This document shows, one piece after another, positions 1 to 7,834 of a DNA stretch of 35,249 nucleotides (positions are counted from its first letter, which is position 1; the number at the start of each line of letters is the position of its first letter). The notes under the pieces are model-generated. The model saw only the letters and a list, made by a program, of their open reading frames with translations, ran no database searches and was not told where the DNA came from. The position numbers and the translations under genes are program-made. The stretch lies in the IMG/VR virus record IMGVR_UViG_3300044620_000348, positions 1-35,249 of that record; one strand, 5' to 3'. This DNA comes from a virus.

Positions 1-1
1 A

Positions 2-97
2 ATTGTGGCCCAGCCTCCGAAAAAGTGGTATGAGACAAAGGCATTCGCTTTTGCGCTCGGTGGCATTACAGGATTCGCAATCGGTCGCGCAAAATAA
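2..97 (+). CDS. C-terminal end of a spanin-like membrane protein, variant allele (partial)
   Basis: An open frame enters from the window edge and stops at TAA 95-97. Its 31 residues (IVAQPPKKWYET...FAIGRAK) match the last 31 residues of the protein encoded at 33879-34523 (IVADKPKKWYQT...FAICRAK). Both end in a glycine-rich hydrophobic segment followed by RAK. The differences are many for so short a stretch, so this is a diverged allele and not a sequencing copy. It supports reading the window as a circular genome whose two ends come from different variants. Confidence 0.75.
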   Translation: MVAQPPKKWYETKAFAFALGGITGFAIGRAK

Positions 98-163
98 TTG
101 CGTTGATTATTAAACACTTGCGATTTTTTACGCTGGTGGTTTGCTGTTTTCTTTGTTTAGGTA

Positions 164-193
164 TTGTGAAATCAAAATAAGGTTGTACATTTG
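164..193 (+). promoter_or_regulatory. Bacteroidetes-type promoter
   Basis: TTG at 164-166 and TACATTTG at 186-193 are separated by 19 nt, matching the Bacteroidetes -33/-7 consensus TTTG-N19-TAnnTTTG. The box overlaps a TTG codon at 191 that could otherwise be taken as a start. Transcription should begin near 199, which makes ATG 215 the likely start. The promoter is conserved in the right-end copy. Confidence 0.75.
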
Positions 194-214
194 TCAAACA
201 AAACAATCACAGCC

Positions 215-418
215 ATGACAACAGCAGCCTTCACAGAAATCGGTTTCAGAATCAACCCAACAATCGAAGCGGAAATTACAAAACGCTCAAGTGTTTTAGA
301 CAAAATGCATGAGCAGTCTTTTTGGACTAAAGAAATGGAAGCGATAGAAGTCGCACTACAAAATGAAATAAACGATTTACTTGCAGCTCGCCAAGCTTAC
401 GGCTCTTTTTTTTCCTAA
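215..418 (+). CDS. Small unknown protein in a variable cassette, allele A
   Basis: This encodes 67 aa from ATG 215. The frame is open from TTG 191, but that codon lies in the -7 promoter box. The sequence is polar and probably helical, with no family I recognise. The gene has its own promoter just upstream and its own hairpin terminator just downstream, like a phage 'moron'. In the right-end copy of the locus the promoter, the first three codons (Met-Thr-Thr) and the terminator are kept, but the rest is replaced by an unrelated sequence. The position therefore acts as an exchangeable gene slot. Accessory roles such as anti-defence or superinfection control are guesses. Confidence 0.65.
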   Translation: MTTAAFTEIGFRINPTIEAEITKRSSVLDKMHEQSFWTKEMEAIEVALQNEINDLLAARQAYGSFFS

Positions 419-424
419 CCTCAC

Positions 425-443
425 GGGGGCCCTAACCGCCCCC
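425..443 (+). terminator. GC-rich hairpin after the cassette gene
   Basis: GGGGGC (425-430) pairs with GCCCCC (438-443) around a 7-nt loop, seven bases after the stop codon and followed by ATTTT. The uridine run is short. The same hairpin follows the different gene in the right-end copy, so it belongs to the fixed frame of the cassette. Confidence 0.65.
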
Positions 444-475
444 ATTTTCCCTTAAACTTTTACACCTTTATACAC

Positions 476-787
476 ATGCACACACCAGAACTCTCAACAG
501 CAACGACCTTCAAGAATTGGAAGGGCACAGAATTTTTCCACTACAATCACTTAACCGGCACAATGGTCATGGTTGTAAATGACGGCTGCATCAAAGGGCT
601 ATACACCCGATGCGACTCTCAAGCCGCTAACCTCGCACGCCAGTACCATCGCAGCATGGAGCACGGCGTTGCACCAGAGAAACGCCTTTGGGATCCTTGC
701 AAGATGGATGAATTCCACAATCAGTTTGCGCTCGTTACCGAGTATCTTCACGAACAATCAACTCAAGCACTTTTAACCTCAATTTAA
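476..787 (+). CDS. Conserved hypothetical protein, 103 aa
   Basis: ATG 476 opens a soluble 103-aa protein with many aromatic and histidine residues. I recognise no family. It is the first gene of the early operon after the cassette terminator, and the SSB-like gene follows 10 nt later. The copy at 34868-35179 differs by only a few substitutions, such as CKMDEF versus CNMEEF. That conservation beside a fully replaced gene suggests purifying selection on this protein. Its place at the head of the replication block hints at an early role, which is an inference. Confidence 0.7.
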   Translation: MHTPELSTATTFKNWKGTEFFHYNHLTGTMVMVVNDGCIKGLYTRCDSQAANLARQYHRSMEHGVAPEKRLWDPCKMDEFHNQFALVTEYLHEQSTQALLTSI

Positions 788-797
788 TCTTTAAACC

Positions 798-1460
798 ATG
801 AAAGCACCAGTAAACTCTGGCAATGGCTCAAGCCGCCAAATCGCTCCCGAAGGAGCACACGTAGCAAGATGCTACCAAATCATTGACAAGGGAACCACCT
901 TCGACGAGAAGTGGGGAAACAAGAAACGCAAAGTGCAATTCTTGTTTGAACTGCCACTTGAAACAGCAGTATTCAGCGAGGACAAAGGAGAACAGCCTTT
1001 CTATGTTAAGACTGTATTCAACCTCAGCATGGGCGAAAAAGCATCGCTTCGCAAGTTCGTTGAATCATGGATTGGCAAAAAGATGACCGATGCGCAAGCT
1101 GGAGACTTCGACATCATCAAGCTACTCGGCCACTCTTGCATGGTAAACATCGCACACAACGGCAAAGACGACCGCACCTATGCAAACATCATGAGCATCT
1201 CTCCGCTTCCAAAAGGCATGGCGTGCCCTCCAGCAGTGAACGAATTGCTATCTTATGACACGACCGAACACAGCGATGCAGTATTCAACAAGCTGCCGGA
1301 CTTCCTTCAAGAAGATATTCGCAAAAGCGATGAGTGGATTGCTCGGACTACTGCCAAGCCTGCCGCTGTGCCTGCTCCAAAGTGGGAGAGCACAACTGTA
1401 ACTGATGAGCCGGATCTTGACAGCCTATTCGCTAACGACTCAGACGGCCTACCATTCTAA
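798..1460 (+). CDS. Putative single-stranded DNA-binding protein
   Basis: This 220-aa protein has a beta-rich N-terminal two thirds (PEGAHVARCYQI...KKRKVQFLFELP), consistent with the OB-fold-like phage proteins found in replication and recombination clusters. After a proline/alanine-rich linker near residues 186-195 it ends in an acidic tail, DLDSLFANDSDGLPF. An acidic tip ending in a proline-phenylalanine pair is the hallmark of bacterial SSB proteins (E. coli SSB ends DDDIPF), where it recruits replication and repair partners. The gene is followed by a perfect hairpin and then by recombination genes. The fold is inferred; the tail is directly visible. Confidence 0.65.
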   Translation: MKAPVNSGNGSSRQIAPEGAHVARCYQIIDKGTTFDEKWGNKKRKVQFLFELPLETAVFSEDKGEQPFYVKTVFNLSMGEKASLRKFVESWIGKKMTDAQAGDFDIIKLLGHSCMVNIAHNGKDDRTYANIMSISPLPKGMACPPAVNELLSYDTTEHSDAVFNKLPDFLQEDIRKSDEWIARTTAKPAAVPAPKWESTTVTDEPDLDSLFANDSDGLPF

Positions 1461-1468
1461 AAATAACA

Positions 1469-1498
1469 AAGGCCGAGGACACACAACACCTCGGCCTT
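1469..1498 (+). terminator. Perfect hairpin after the SSB-like gene
   Basis: AAGGCCGAGG (1469-1478) and CCTCGGCCTT (1489-1498) form a perfect 10-bp stem with a 10-nt loop, nine bases after the SSB-like stop. No long uridine run follows, so it may be a weak terminator, an mRNA 3'-end stabiliser or a partial terminator that tunes SSB against the downstream genes. Confidence 0.6.
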
Positions 1499-1516
1499 AC
1501 TCACATATCAAAACAC

Positions 1517-2146
1517 ATGAACAGCATCGCAAAGATAACAATTCCAATCGAGAAATTGTATCAGACAATAAATTCAGCTGAGGTATTGTCAGCCCAGCAA
1601 ATAATCGAACGCAACAGCTATGAAGGCGTAGCGTATCCAATCGACAACGTAATGCACTACGCCGCTGCATCCAATGCAATAGCGGAAGTGAACAAGGCCA
1701 TAAAGGCCATTCAAGATGCGCGCAAAATGGTCACCGGCCCTCTCGATGCGTACAAGAAAGAACTCATGCGCATCGAATCCGATGCAACAATGCCGCTGCA
1801 AAGCTTCATCGCATCGACAAAAAAGGCCATGCTCGAATATAACGCAGCTTGCGAGAAGCAATTCGCAGCCGAGCAAGAGAAGGCCACGACACTTGAGAGC
1901 CTTGTGGATAACACCGCTGAGGTGAGCATCCAGCACAGCCACATCAAAGGCATTCGCACCATCCGCCGCACTCGCATCAATGGAGAAGTAGATTGGATGA
2001 AGGTGCTCAGTGTCCTGTTCGGCTCTGGAATGTACAAGCCCGAAGACCTCACGCAGAATCTACTCAAGGCAATGGAGAAGTGCGGCGTGGATGCCATCGC
2101 AGGCATCGAGATTTATGAAGAGAAAATCCAAACAATAACACGATGA
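1517..2146 (+). CDS. Coiled-coil protein of the recombination cluster
   Basis: The 209-aa protein is helical, with a charged stretch (about residues 55-125) typical of a coiled coil. The spacing of IQDARK, LDAYKKELMRIE and later AMLEYN recalls phage proteins found beside RecT/Bet or RecE genes (DUF1351-like), but I cannot confirm the family by eye. The C-terminal part is more globular (GEVDWMKVLSVLF). It overlaps the next gene by 4 nt (ATGA) and lies between the SSB-like gene and the RecE-like exonuclease, so a role in homologous recombination is the best inference. Confidence 0.55.
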   Translation: MNSIAKITIPIEKLYQTINSAEVLSAQQIIERNSYEGVAYPIDNVMHYAAASNAIAEVNKAIKAIQDARKMVTGPLDAYKKELMRIESDATMPLQSFIASTKKAMLEYNAACEKQFAAEQEKATTLESLVDNTAEVSIQHSHIKGIRTIRRTRINGEVDWMKVLSVLFGSGMYKPEDLTQNLLKAMEKCGVDAIAGIEIYEEKIQTITR

Positions 2147-2379
2147 AGCATAACCCTACCAAGCAGGTGCGCGAAATACTTGAGCGCGTGCCTGCAACAC
2201 GCAAGAGCGATGCAAGACTGATCGCTTACGTCTGGGCCGATACAATCGGCTATGACAAACTGAATGCAATAACTGCAAAGGAGGTACTCGACATGATGAG
2301 CGAGGGCAAACTTCCAGCTGCCGAAAGCATCAGAAGAGCACGCCAAAGAGCACAACAGTCTAACCCTAATTTGAAGTAA
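2143..2379 (+). CDS. Small basic protein with a C-terminal helix, recombination cluster
   Basis: This 78-aa protein overlaps the upstream stop by 4 nt. Its C-terminal block (LPAAESIRRARQRAQQSNPNLK) has the form 'LPsxexIRRxRqxxQxxnPxL', which I associate with small proteins of phage replication clusters. The N-terminal half (VREILERVPATRKSD) looks like a small helical bundle. The function is unknown; nucleic-acid binding is plausible from the basic C-terminus. Confidence 0.6.
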   Translation: MKHNPTKQVREILERVPATRKSDARLIAYVWADTIGYDKLNAITAKEVLDMMSEGKLPAAESIRRARQRAQQSNPNLK

Positions 2380-2383
2380 GACC

Positions 2384-2596
2384 ATGAAAACACCAGTGCA
2401 GCAATTAATGACAGAGCTCAGAGAATTGCATCCCGAATTCTTTGACGTGCATAGCGACAAAGGCAGGCAGTTCTTAAACAACTTTCACAAGTACATTGCA
2501 ATTGAGAAGGAATTGATAGTTGAAACCTACAACGAAGGCGCACTCGACGGCCTGCAACTGGGAGAGCAATATTACAATCACGTTTTTAACTCATGA
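2384..2596 (+). CDS. Small hypothetical protein, 70 aa
   Basis: The short protein has an EKELIVETYNEGALDG segment and a C-terminal GEQYYNHVF. The same layout (xEKxxIxxAYxxG...YY) appears in the 71-aa protein at 3980-4195, so the two look like distant members of one small family common in Bacteroidetes phages. It overlaps the exonuclease start by 4 nt, indicating translational coupling. No function is known to me. Confidence 0.6.
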   Translation: MKTPVQQLMTELRELHPEFFDVHSDKGRQFLNNFHKYIAIEKELIVETYNEGALDGLQLGEQYYNHVFNS

Positions 2597-3183
2597 CACG
2601 CGAAGACTACATAAAATACCCAGCGGTAAGCGCAAGCAGGATCAAACGATTCTACACGGGAGACATTAGCTATGCAAAGGCATCGCTAAACTATGGCAAG
2701 GACTTCCACTATTCGCTGCTTGAGTGCGACTATTCAGAGATGGGCGATGCAGTGCGCAATACCTATGATGCAATTCACCAGGTGGAACTACTTGGCGAAC
2801 TCTTCGACAAATCCGAGAAGGAGCGCATCGTGGTGAGTGAGCTCACAGTTGGAGACAAGACCGTGCTCGCCAAGGGTGCGATGGATATCTGCTGGGATGA
2901 GATGAAGATAATAGCTGATGTGAAGACCACAACGGCCAAGAATCTGCAAGCCTTCGCTGATGACATGATAAAGCACTTCAACCATGTGCAGGCCGTTTGG
3001 TACTGCATGTTGATGGGCTGGGATCCGAAAGACTTCTACTACATCGGCGTGCCTCCAAAGGTCAAGAAGTCGGGGCAGTTCAAAGACCTCTACCTATACC
3101 GGCACAACCAGCAAGAGCTCGATCATGCTTACGAGCTAATCGCAAATTTCCTCAATCAATTCGATGGTAACTATGGGAAGTAA
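2593..3183 (+). CDS. RecE/lambda-exonuclease-like PD-(D/E)XK nuclease
   Basis: This 196-aa protein shows the ordered motifs of RecB-family exonucleases: GKDFH with His39 and LLE with Glu44, then Asp98 in KGAMD, the catalytic pair Asp109-x-Lys111 in ADVKTT, and Gln133-x3-Tyr137 in QAVWY. It resembles the RecE/exonuclease VIII (DUF3799-type) group, which resects double-stranded ends for recombination. It is coupled by 4 nt to the gene before and overlaps the HTH/HNH-like gene after it. No obvious RecT annealase is visible; the coiled-coil and SSB-like proteins upstream are the nearest partner candidates. Confidence 0.8.
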   Translation: MTREDYIKYPAVSASRIKRFYTGDISYAKASLNYGKDFHYSLLECDYSEMGDAVRNTYDAIHQVELLGELFDKSEKERIVVSELTVGDKTVLAKGAMDICWDEMKIIADVKTTTAKNLQAFADDMIKHFNHVQAVWYCMLMGWDPKDFYYIGVPPKVKKSGQFKDLYLYRHNQQELDHAYELIANFLNQFDGNYGK

Positions 3184-3790
3184 GTATCCAAAAGAGGTGA
3201 TTGACTACGTCATCCAGCACTATCCAACAACGCGGACAGCAGAGATGGCTGAGGTGCTCGGAATAAGCATAAACAAGGTGCATCAGCTCGCAAACTCTCG
3301 CGGCATCAAAAAGACAAAGGAGTACATCCGCGAAATACATGGTCCTGTTGTGTCACTTGCCGGAATAAACAACCGATTCTACAAAGGCCAAGAGGCTTGG
3401 AACAAAGGAATAAAAGGACGGAACAACGCACCAGAGCATACGCTATTCAAGCCGGGCCATCTGCCTGCAAACCACAAGCCAATCGGATGGACTCGCGTGG
3501 ATGGCGAAGGCTACACATGGATGAAGATCGCAGAAGGCCGTCAAGGCTGGGTTATGATTCACCGCCTTGCCTGGGAACTGGAGAACGGCCCGATACCTGA
3601 AGGCAAGTTCCTTCGCTTCATCGATGGCAACAAAGACAACTGGCAAGTGGAGAACCTCATGCTGGTAGATCGCGAAAGCAACATGCGACTTAACACAATT
3701 CACCGATACCCTGAAGAGGTAAAATCGGCAATGAAAATACTTTCTAAACTAAAACGTAAAATCCAAACACATGGCAAAGAACAAGATTGA
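3164..3790 (+). CDS. HTH protein with a degenerate HNH-3-like domain
   Basis: The N-terminus (about residues 8-50) reads as a helix-turn-helix (TTRTAEMAEVLGISINKVHQ). The C-terminal part follows the HNH_3 layout: HRLAWELENGPIP, then FLRFIDGNKDNW, then VENLMLV. In canonical HNH_3 nucleases the middle block carries His-His before the Asp; here those positions are Arg and Phe. The variant with Ile-Phe or similar at this spot is frequent in phage proteins annotated as HNH, so DNA binding may matter more than cutting. Met 3164 and Met 3173 are both possible starts; either overlaps the exonuclease gene. Confidence 0.75.
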   Translation: MVTMGSKYPKEVIDYVIQHYPTTRTAEMAEVLGISINKVHQLANSRGIKKTKEYIREIHGPVVSLAGINNRFYKGQEAWNKGIKGRNNAPEHTLFKPGHLPANHKPIGWTRVDGEGYTWMKIAEGRQGWVMIHRLAWELENGPIPEGKFLRFIDGNKDNWQVENLMLVDRESNMRLNTIHRYPEEVKSAMKILSKLKRKIQTHGKEQD

Positions 3791-3983
3791 ACACTTAAGA
3801 GACCACCTATTCGAGACAATCGAGATGCTCAAAGATGGTGACATGGAGCTCGACAAAGCACGCACAATCGCTGAGGTCGCTCAAGTAATTATTAACTCCG
3901 CAAAGGTTGAAGTTGACTTCATCAAGACCGTGCATGGCAACGGCTCTGACTTCATCCCAATGGATAAAAGACTGGAATCATGA
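3771..3983 (+). CDS. Small hypothetical protein, 70 aa
   Basis: The protein is mainly helical (MAKNKIEHLRDHLFETIEML) followed by AQVIINSAKVEVDFIKTV. This layout is familiar from small proteins in replication clusters of Bacteroidetes phages, but no function is known to me. It overlaps the genes on both sides, by 20 nt upstream and by ATGA downstream, so it sits firmly in the operon. Confidence 0.65.
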   Translation: MAKNKIEHLRDHLFETIEMLKDGDMELDKARTIAEVAQVIINSAKVEVDFIKTVHGNGSDFIPMDKRLES

Positions 3984-4195
3984 AAAAGCAGACAGCATTA
4001 GAGTGGTATCATACAAAATTAGCAGAGCCAACAACTCAAGCAAAAGATGTAAATACAATATTCCTATTAGCCAAAGCAATGGAGAAGGACCAGATTCAAG
4101 ATGCCTACTACCATGGAATATGGCTCGATGAATCCAAAGTCCACAGCCCATACATAGCAGCAGAAGACTACTACACCTCAACCTACGAGAAATGA
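3980..4195 (+). CDS. Small hypothetical protein, 71 aa
   Basis: The protein begins with TALEWYHTKL, continues with AMEKDQIQDAYYHG and ends with AAEDYYTSTY. The spacing matches the 70-aa protein at 2384-2596, suggesting an old duplication. It is coupled by 4-nt ATGA overlaps on both sides, and the SF2 helicase follows. The function is unknown. Confidence 0.65.
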   Translation: MKKQTALEWYHTKLAEPTTQAKDVNTIFLLAKAMEKDQIQDAYYHGIWLDESKVHSPYIAAEDYYTSTYEK

Positions 4196-5811
4196 CACTT
4201 CGCCCCTACCAACAGAATTTCATCAATAACATCATTGCAAAGTTGCGCATCCACAATCGGGTGGTTGCGCAGCTCGCAACTGGTGGAGGGAAGACCGTGT
4301 GTTTTTCTGCGATATGCGACCGCTTCTGTGCTCAGAGCTCTCAGGATATACTGATTCTTGTGCATCGTGAAGAACTGATGAATCAAGCAGCAAGAGCAAT
4401 GAATCAGCCTGTTCAGAAGGTTGTGGCTGGCATGAAATCGATACCTTCTGCAAGAGTCTACATTGCAATGGTTGAAACAGCATACAAGCGCAGGCACATG
4501 TTCACAAATATCGGCTTGGTAATTATTGACGAATGCCACATTGGAAACTTCACTAAGGTGCTTGATCACTTTGAGTCTTTTAATCCCCAGCCGCCAAAGC
4601 ATGGATGCGAATACCTAAAAGAAGTGACTCCATATATCATCGGATTTACTGCAACACCTTTGGCAGTTAGTAAAGGAAGACCTTTGAAGCTTTATTTCGA
4701 TGACATCGTTTGCGGAGTTGATATTCCAGAATTGATTGAGCAAGGATATCTATGCCCTGAGATGACATATTCTTCACCGCATATAGTCAACAGGGCAAGG
4801 CTTAAAATGAAGGCCGGAGACTTTGACCAGGCACAGATGGCAGCAGCATTCAAAGAGCCAAAATATATTGAATCAACTTTAAATGTGTATAAGCAGCGAT
4901 CTCTTGGCCGTAAGACCATTATCTTTAACTGCAATGTATCTCATTCGATGGCCGTCAACAACGCATTCGTGGAAGCCGGATTCAATTCTCGCCATCTCGA
5001 TGCTGAGTCACCAGATCGAGCTGAAATATTAGAATGGTTCGCCAACACGCCAGATGCTATTCTCAATAATGTTTTTATTGCAACAACAGGATTTGACCAA
5101 CCCGATATTGAGACCGTCATCGTAAACAAAGCCACTGCCTCTGAGCCATTGTGGCTTCAGATGTGCGGACGTGGTGCAAGGCCGCATGATGTGAAGATTG
5201 CATTTAATATCATCGATCTCGGAGGCAACTGCATAACGCATGGCCTCTGGTCATCACCAAGACCTTGGGAGGAAAGATTTAAAAATCCAACAAAGCCAGG
5301 GAAAGGAGTTGCTCCGGTGAAAGAATGCCCTGAATGTGGTGCCCTGCATCACGCAGCAAAGAAGGTATGTGATGCAATACCTTTGTTCTCTGAAGAAAAA
5401 TGCGGATACATATTCCCTGTAATAGTTGTAAAAGATATAGGATTAGAAGAGTTTATTGAAATAGGCAAAGGTATTGATATCCAAAAACTAATAGCTGCAA
5501 ACGCACATCACAAGGAGTATCGTTCTCTTTTTGTGTTGGTTGAGAGAGTTTTCAACAATGCTGTTCGCATATTTAAAAGTATAACACCTGAAAGCATGCC
5601 TAAAATTGAGGAAAAAATTCATGAACTTGCAAGGCTCTGGTGCAAAGAAAAGAATCGCAGATTTGACCAGTTCCACCGTAACCTCGTAAACAGCAAACTC
5701 ACACAATTATGCTCATCTCACACTACAACTCCATCTATACAAAACAAGCCGATGATGTCGAGCTCACTTCCTTTTTGGAAGGAGTCAGAACCGGCAAATG
5801 GCAGGACATAG
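4192..5811 (+). CDS. Superfamily 2 DEAD/DEAH-type helicase
   Basis: This 539-aa protein carries the SF2 helicase motifs in order: Walker A (ATGGGKT, residues 29-35), motif II DECH (113-116), motif III FTATP (152-156) and motif VI QMCGRGAR (323-330). The C-terminal part has four cysteines (379, 382, 393, 404) that could bind zinc. It fits the RecQ/UvsW-like or restriction-helicase-like group of phage helicases that unwind DNA in replication or recombination. It is coupled by 4 nt to the gene before. Its last 103 nt overlap the primase-helicase gene in another frame, an unusually long overlap here. Confidence 0.85.
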   Translation: MTLRPYQQNFINNIIAKLRIHNRVVAQLATGGGKTVCFSAICDRFCAQSSQDILILVHREELMNQAARAMNQPVQKVVAGMKSIPSARVYIAMVETAYKRRHMFTNIGLVIIDECHIGNFTKVLDHFESFNPQPPKHGCEYLKEVTPYIIGFTATPLAVSKGRPLKLYFDDIVCGVDIPELIEQGYLCPEMTYSSPHIVNRARLKMKAGDFDQAQMAAAFKEPKYIESTLNVYKQRSLGRKTIIFNCNVSHSMAVNNAFVEAGFNSRHLDAESPDRAEILEWFANTPDAILNNVFIATTGFDQPDIETVIVNKATASEPLWLQMCGRGARPHDVKIAFNIIDLGGNCITHGLWSSPRPWEERFKNPTKPGKGVAPVKECPECGALHHAAKKVCDAIPLFSEEKCGYIFPVIVVKDIGLEEFIEIGKGIDIQKLIAANAHHKEYRSLFVLVERVFNNAVRIFKSITPESMPKIEEKIHELARLWCKEKNRRFDQFHRNLVNSKLTQLCSSHTTTPSIQNKPMMSSSLPFWKESEPANGRT

Positions 5812-7832
5812 TTCTGCAAGTTCGCGCAACTCCCGACAAGGAAGAACGCGATAAAAAGAAAAAATCAGCACCGCTGGTAACCGTATCAGGTCAATTCACT
5901 GACCGAAAGGACGAGGCTCTCACAGCACACTCTGGCTTCATTGCCATCGACATCGACAACATCGACAATCCTGAAGAGACCAAGAAGCTCATTTCATCAG
6001 ATAGCTACGTTTATGCAGCGTTTACTTCCATCAGTGGACATGGACTATGCTTGATAGTAAAAATCGATGGCACACGCCACGCTGATGCGTTTAATGGCAT
6101 CGCATCGTATTTGTACCATACCTACCAGCTGATAGTTGACCAGTCCGGCAAGAACGTCTCACGTGCTCGCTTCATCTCCTACGACCCTTGGATTCACATC
6201 AACACAAAGGCAATCTTATTCAAGAAGTACCTCGCCAAACCTAAAGAGCGCAAGCTCGCCAAGGTCGCAGTCATAAAAACTGACTTCGATGCCATGATCG
6301 CTGAGATGGACCGCAAAGGGCTTAACCTCTGCGAAGAATATTCGGAGTGGATCCAAATCGCCTACGCATTGGTATCTGAATTCGGTGAAGGTGGTCGTGA
6401 CTACTTTCACACGCTATCATCGCACTCAAGCAAGTACAACTCAGATGACTGCAATTCGCAGTACACGGCCTGCCTGAAGAACCACAGCGAAAGCAAGGGC
6501 AAGCGGTCCACAATTGCCACCATCTACTACCACGCCAAGCAAAACGGCATACAGGCATACTCCGAGCAGACCAAGGAAATACTACGTGCTGCGAGCTCGC
6601 AACGTGCCGCTGGACTTTCGCCCGAAGCCATCGTCAAAAGCCTCGAAGTGGCAGGCATCAGCCCAGAGGAAAGTGCGAAAGTTGTCAATGAGATAGTAGC
6701 AAAGGATATTAAATTTAAATCGGAGAACGTATCCGCTGATATTGCGGCGTTTATAAAGACTTTCGACCTCAAAAAAAATGTAGTTACTCGCAAGATTGAA
6801 CTTAATGGAAGAGCCATCGATGACAGCGACATCAACTCGATTTATCTCGATAGCAAGGCGGTGTTCAAAGAAGCCACAAAAGACCTGATCACTTCAATCA
6901 TTTTCTCCAATCGAATCGAGTCATACAATCCTTTACATGAGTTTTTTGAAGAGGACCTTCACACTGATGATCTTTGCCCTAATCTCACTCACTTACTCAA
7001 CAGCGTTATCACTGATACGCCAAACGCAGATAAGTGGATATGCAAATGGCTGGTCTCAGTTGTCGCATCTGCTTATGGCAATCACTCGCCACTGGTGCTC
7101 ATCTTCTCTGGTGAGAAGCAAGGTACAGGAAAGACACATTGGTTCCGCTACTTGCTGCCAAAGCGATTGCGTTACCTATTCGCTGAGTCAAAGATGGATG
7201 CCGGAAAGGATGATGAGATTCTTATGTGCCTGAAGCTGATTATTCTCGATGATGAGTACGGTGGTAAATCCAAGAAGGAAGAGAAGCGGCTAAAGGAGCT
7301 CACATCGAAAGAATTCATCAACGTGCGTGAGCCTTATGGCCGCGTATCGCTCGACCTTCGTAGGCTTGCCGTATTCTGTGGTACATCAAATGAGACGCAA
7401 ATACTTAATGATCCGACCGGAAACCGTAGACAGATTCCAATTCACATTCTTGGAATTGATCAAAATGAATACAACAAATGTGATAAGGAAGGCTTATGGC
7501 GTGAGCTTTATGCCATGTATCGTGCTGGATGGGATTACACTGTACTGCGTCAAGAGATTGAAGAGCTAAACGAGTCAACCAATTCATTTAAGCATTCGAC
7601 TCCTGAAGAGGATTTGATCCATAAGAAGCTTTCACCAGGCACAACTGCGAACTATGGCGAGTGGATGTCGCTGACCGATATCCAGCAGTTCCTGATGCTG
7701 GAGACGAAGTTCAATTACCTAAACACGCAGCGAATCGGATCACTGTTGTCTGCACTCGGATTCGAGAAAGACCGCAAGCGTAAAGGCAAATCGCTGGTCA
7801 CAATGTACTATGTTGGCAAAAATCTGATTTAA
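5709..7832 (+). CDS. Primase-helicase (BT4734-like / PriCT-like / VirE-type)
   Basis: The 707-aa protein has an N-terminal domain like BT4734 proteins, with VTVSGQF and an AIDIDN motif (about 79-84) that resembles the metal-binding acidic motif of archaeo-eukaryotic primases. A PriCT-like segment follows (about 205-280; EWIQIAYAL, then STIATIYYHAKQNG). The C-terminal VirE-type helicase domain has Walker A GEKQGTGKT from residue 468 and Walker B LIILDDEYG near 510. Such proteins prime and unwind at phage and plasmid origins. An iteron-rich noncoding region follows at once, the usual arrangement of an initiator next to its origin. Confidence 0.8.
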   Translation: MLISHYNSIYTKQADDVELTSFLEGVRTGKWQDIVLQVRATPDKEERDKKKKSAPLVTVSGQFTDRKDEALTAHSGFIAIDIDNIDNPEETKKLISSDSYVYAAFTSISGHGLCLIVKIDGTRHADAFNGIASYLYHTYQLIVDQSGKNVSRARFISYDPWIHINTKAILFKKYLAKPKERKLAKVAVIKTDFDAMIAEMDRKGLNLCEEYSEWIQIAYALVSEFGEGGRDYFHTLSSHSSKYNSDDCNSQYTACLKNHSESKGKRSTIATIYYHAKQNGIQAYSEQTKEILRAASSQRAAGLSPEAIVKSLEVAGISPEESAKVVNEIVAKDIKFKSENVSADIAAFIKTFDLKKNVVTRKIELNGRAIDDSDINSIYLDSKAVFKEATKDLITSIIFSNRIESYNPLHEFFEEDLHTDDLCPNLTHLLNSVITDTPNADKWICKWLVSVVASAYGNHSPLVLIFSGEKQGTGKTHWFRYLLPKRLRYLFAESKMDAGKDDEILMCLKLIILDDEYGGKSKKEEKRLKELTSKEFINVREPYGRVSLDLRRLAVFCGTSNETQILNDPTGNRRQIPIHILGIDQNEYNKCDKEGLWRELYAMYRAGWDYTVLRQEIEELNESTNSFKHSTPEEDLIHKKLSPGTTANYGEWMSLTDIQQFLMLETKFNYLNTQRIGSLLSALGFEKDRKRKGKSLVTMYYVGKNLI

Positions 7833-7834
7833 AA

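Larger units (their letters stand above)
98..880 (+). repeat. Terminal redundancy, left copy (matches the window's right end)
   Basis: From the TAATTGCGTTGAT block onward, this region repeats at the right end of the window: promoter, small gene slot, GC-rich terminator, the 103-aa gene and the start of the SSB-like gene, in the same order and orientation. The offset is about 34,426 before the small gene and 34,392 after it. The match is near-identical except for the coding part of the small gene, which is unrelated. It is best read as assembly wrap-around of a circular or permuted genome with strain variation; a true imperfect terminal repeat is less likely. Confidence 0.8.

Noticed and set aside
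191-214. TTG start for the cassette gene
   Set aside because: The codon lies within the TACATTTG promoter box; ATG 215 has a normal leader.
1-880. True exact direct terminal repeat
   Set aside because: The two copies differ in a whole gene and in the spanin end, which an exact physical repeat would not.
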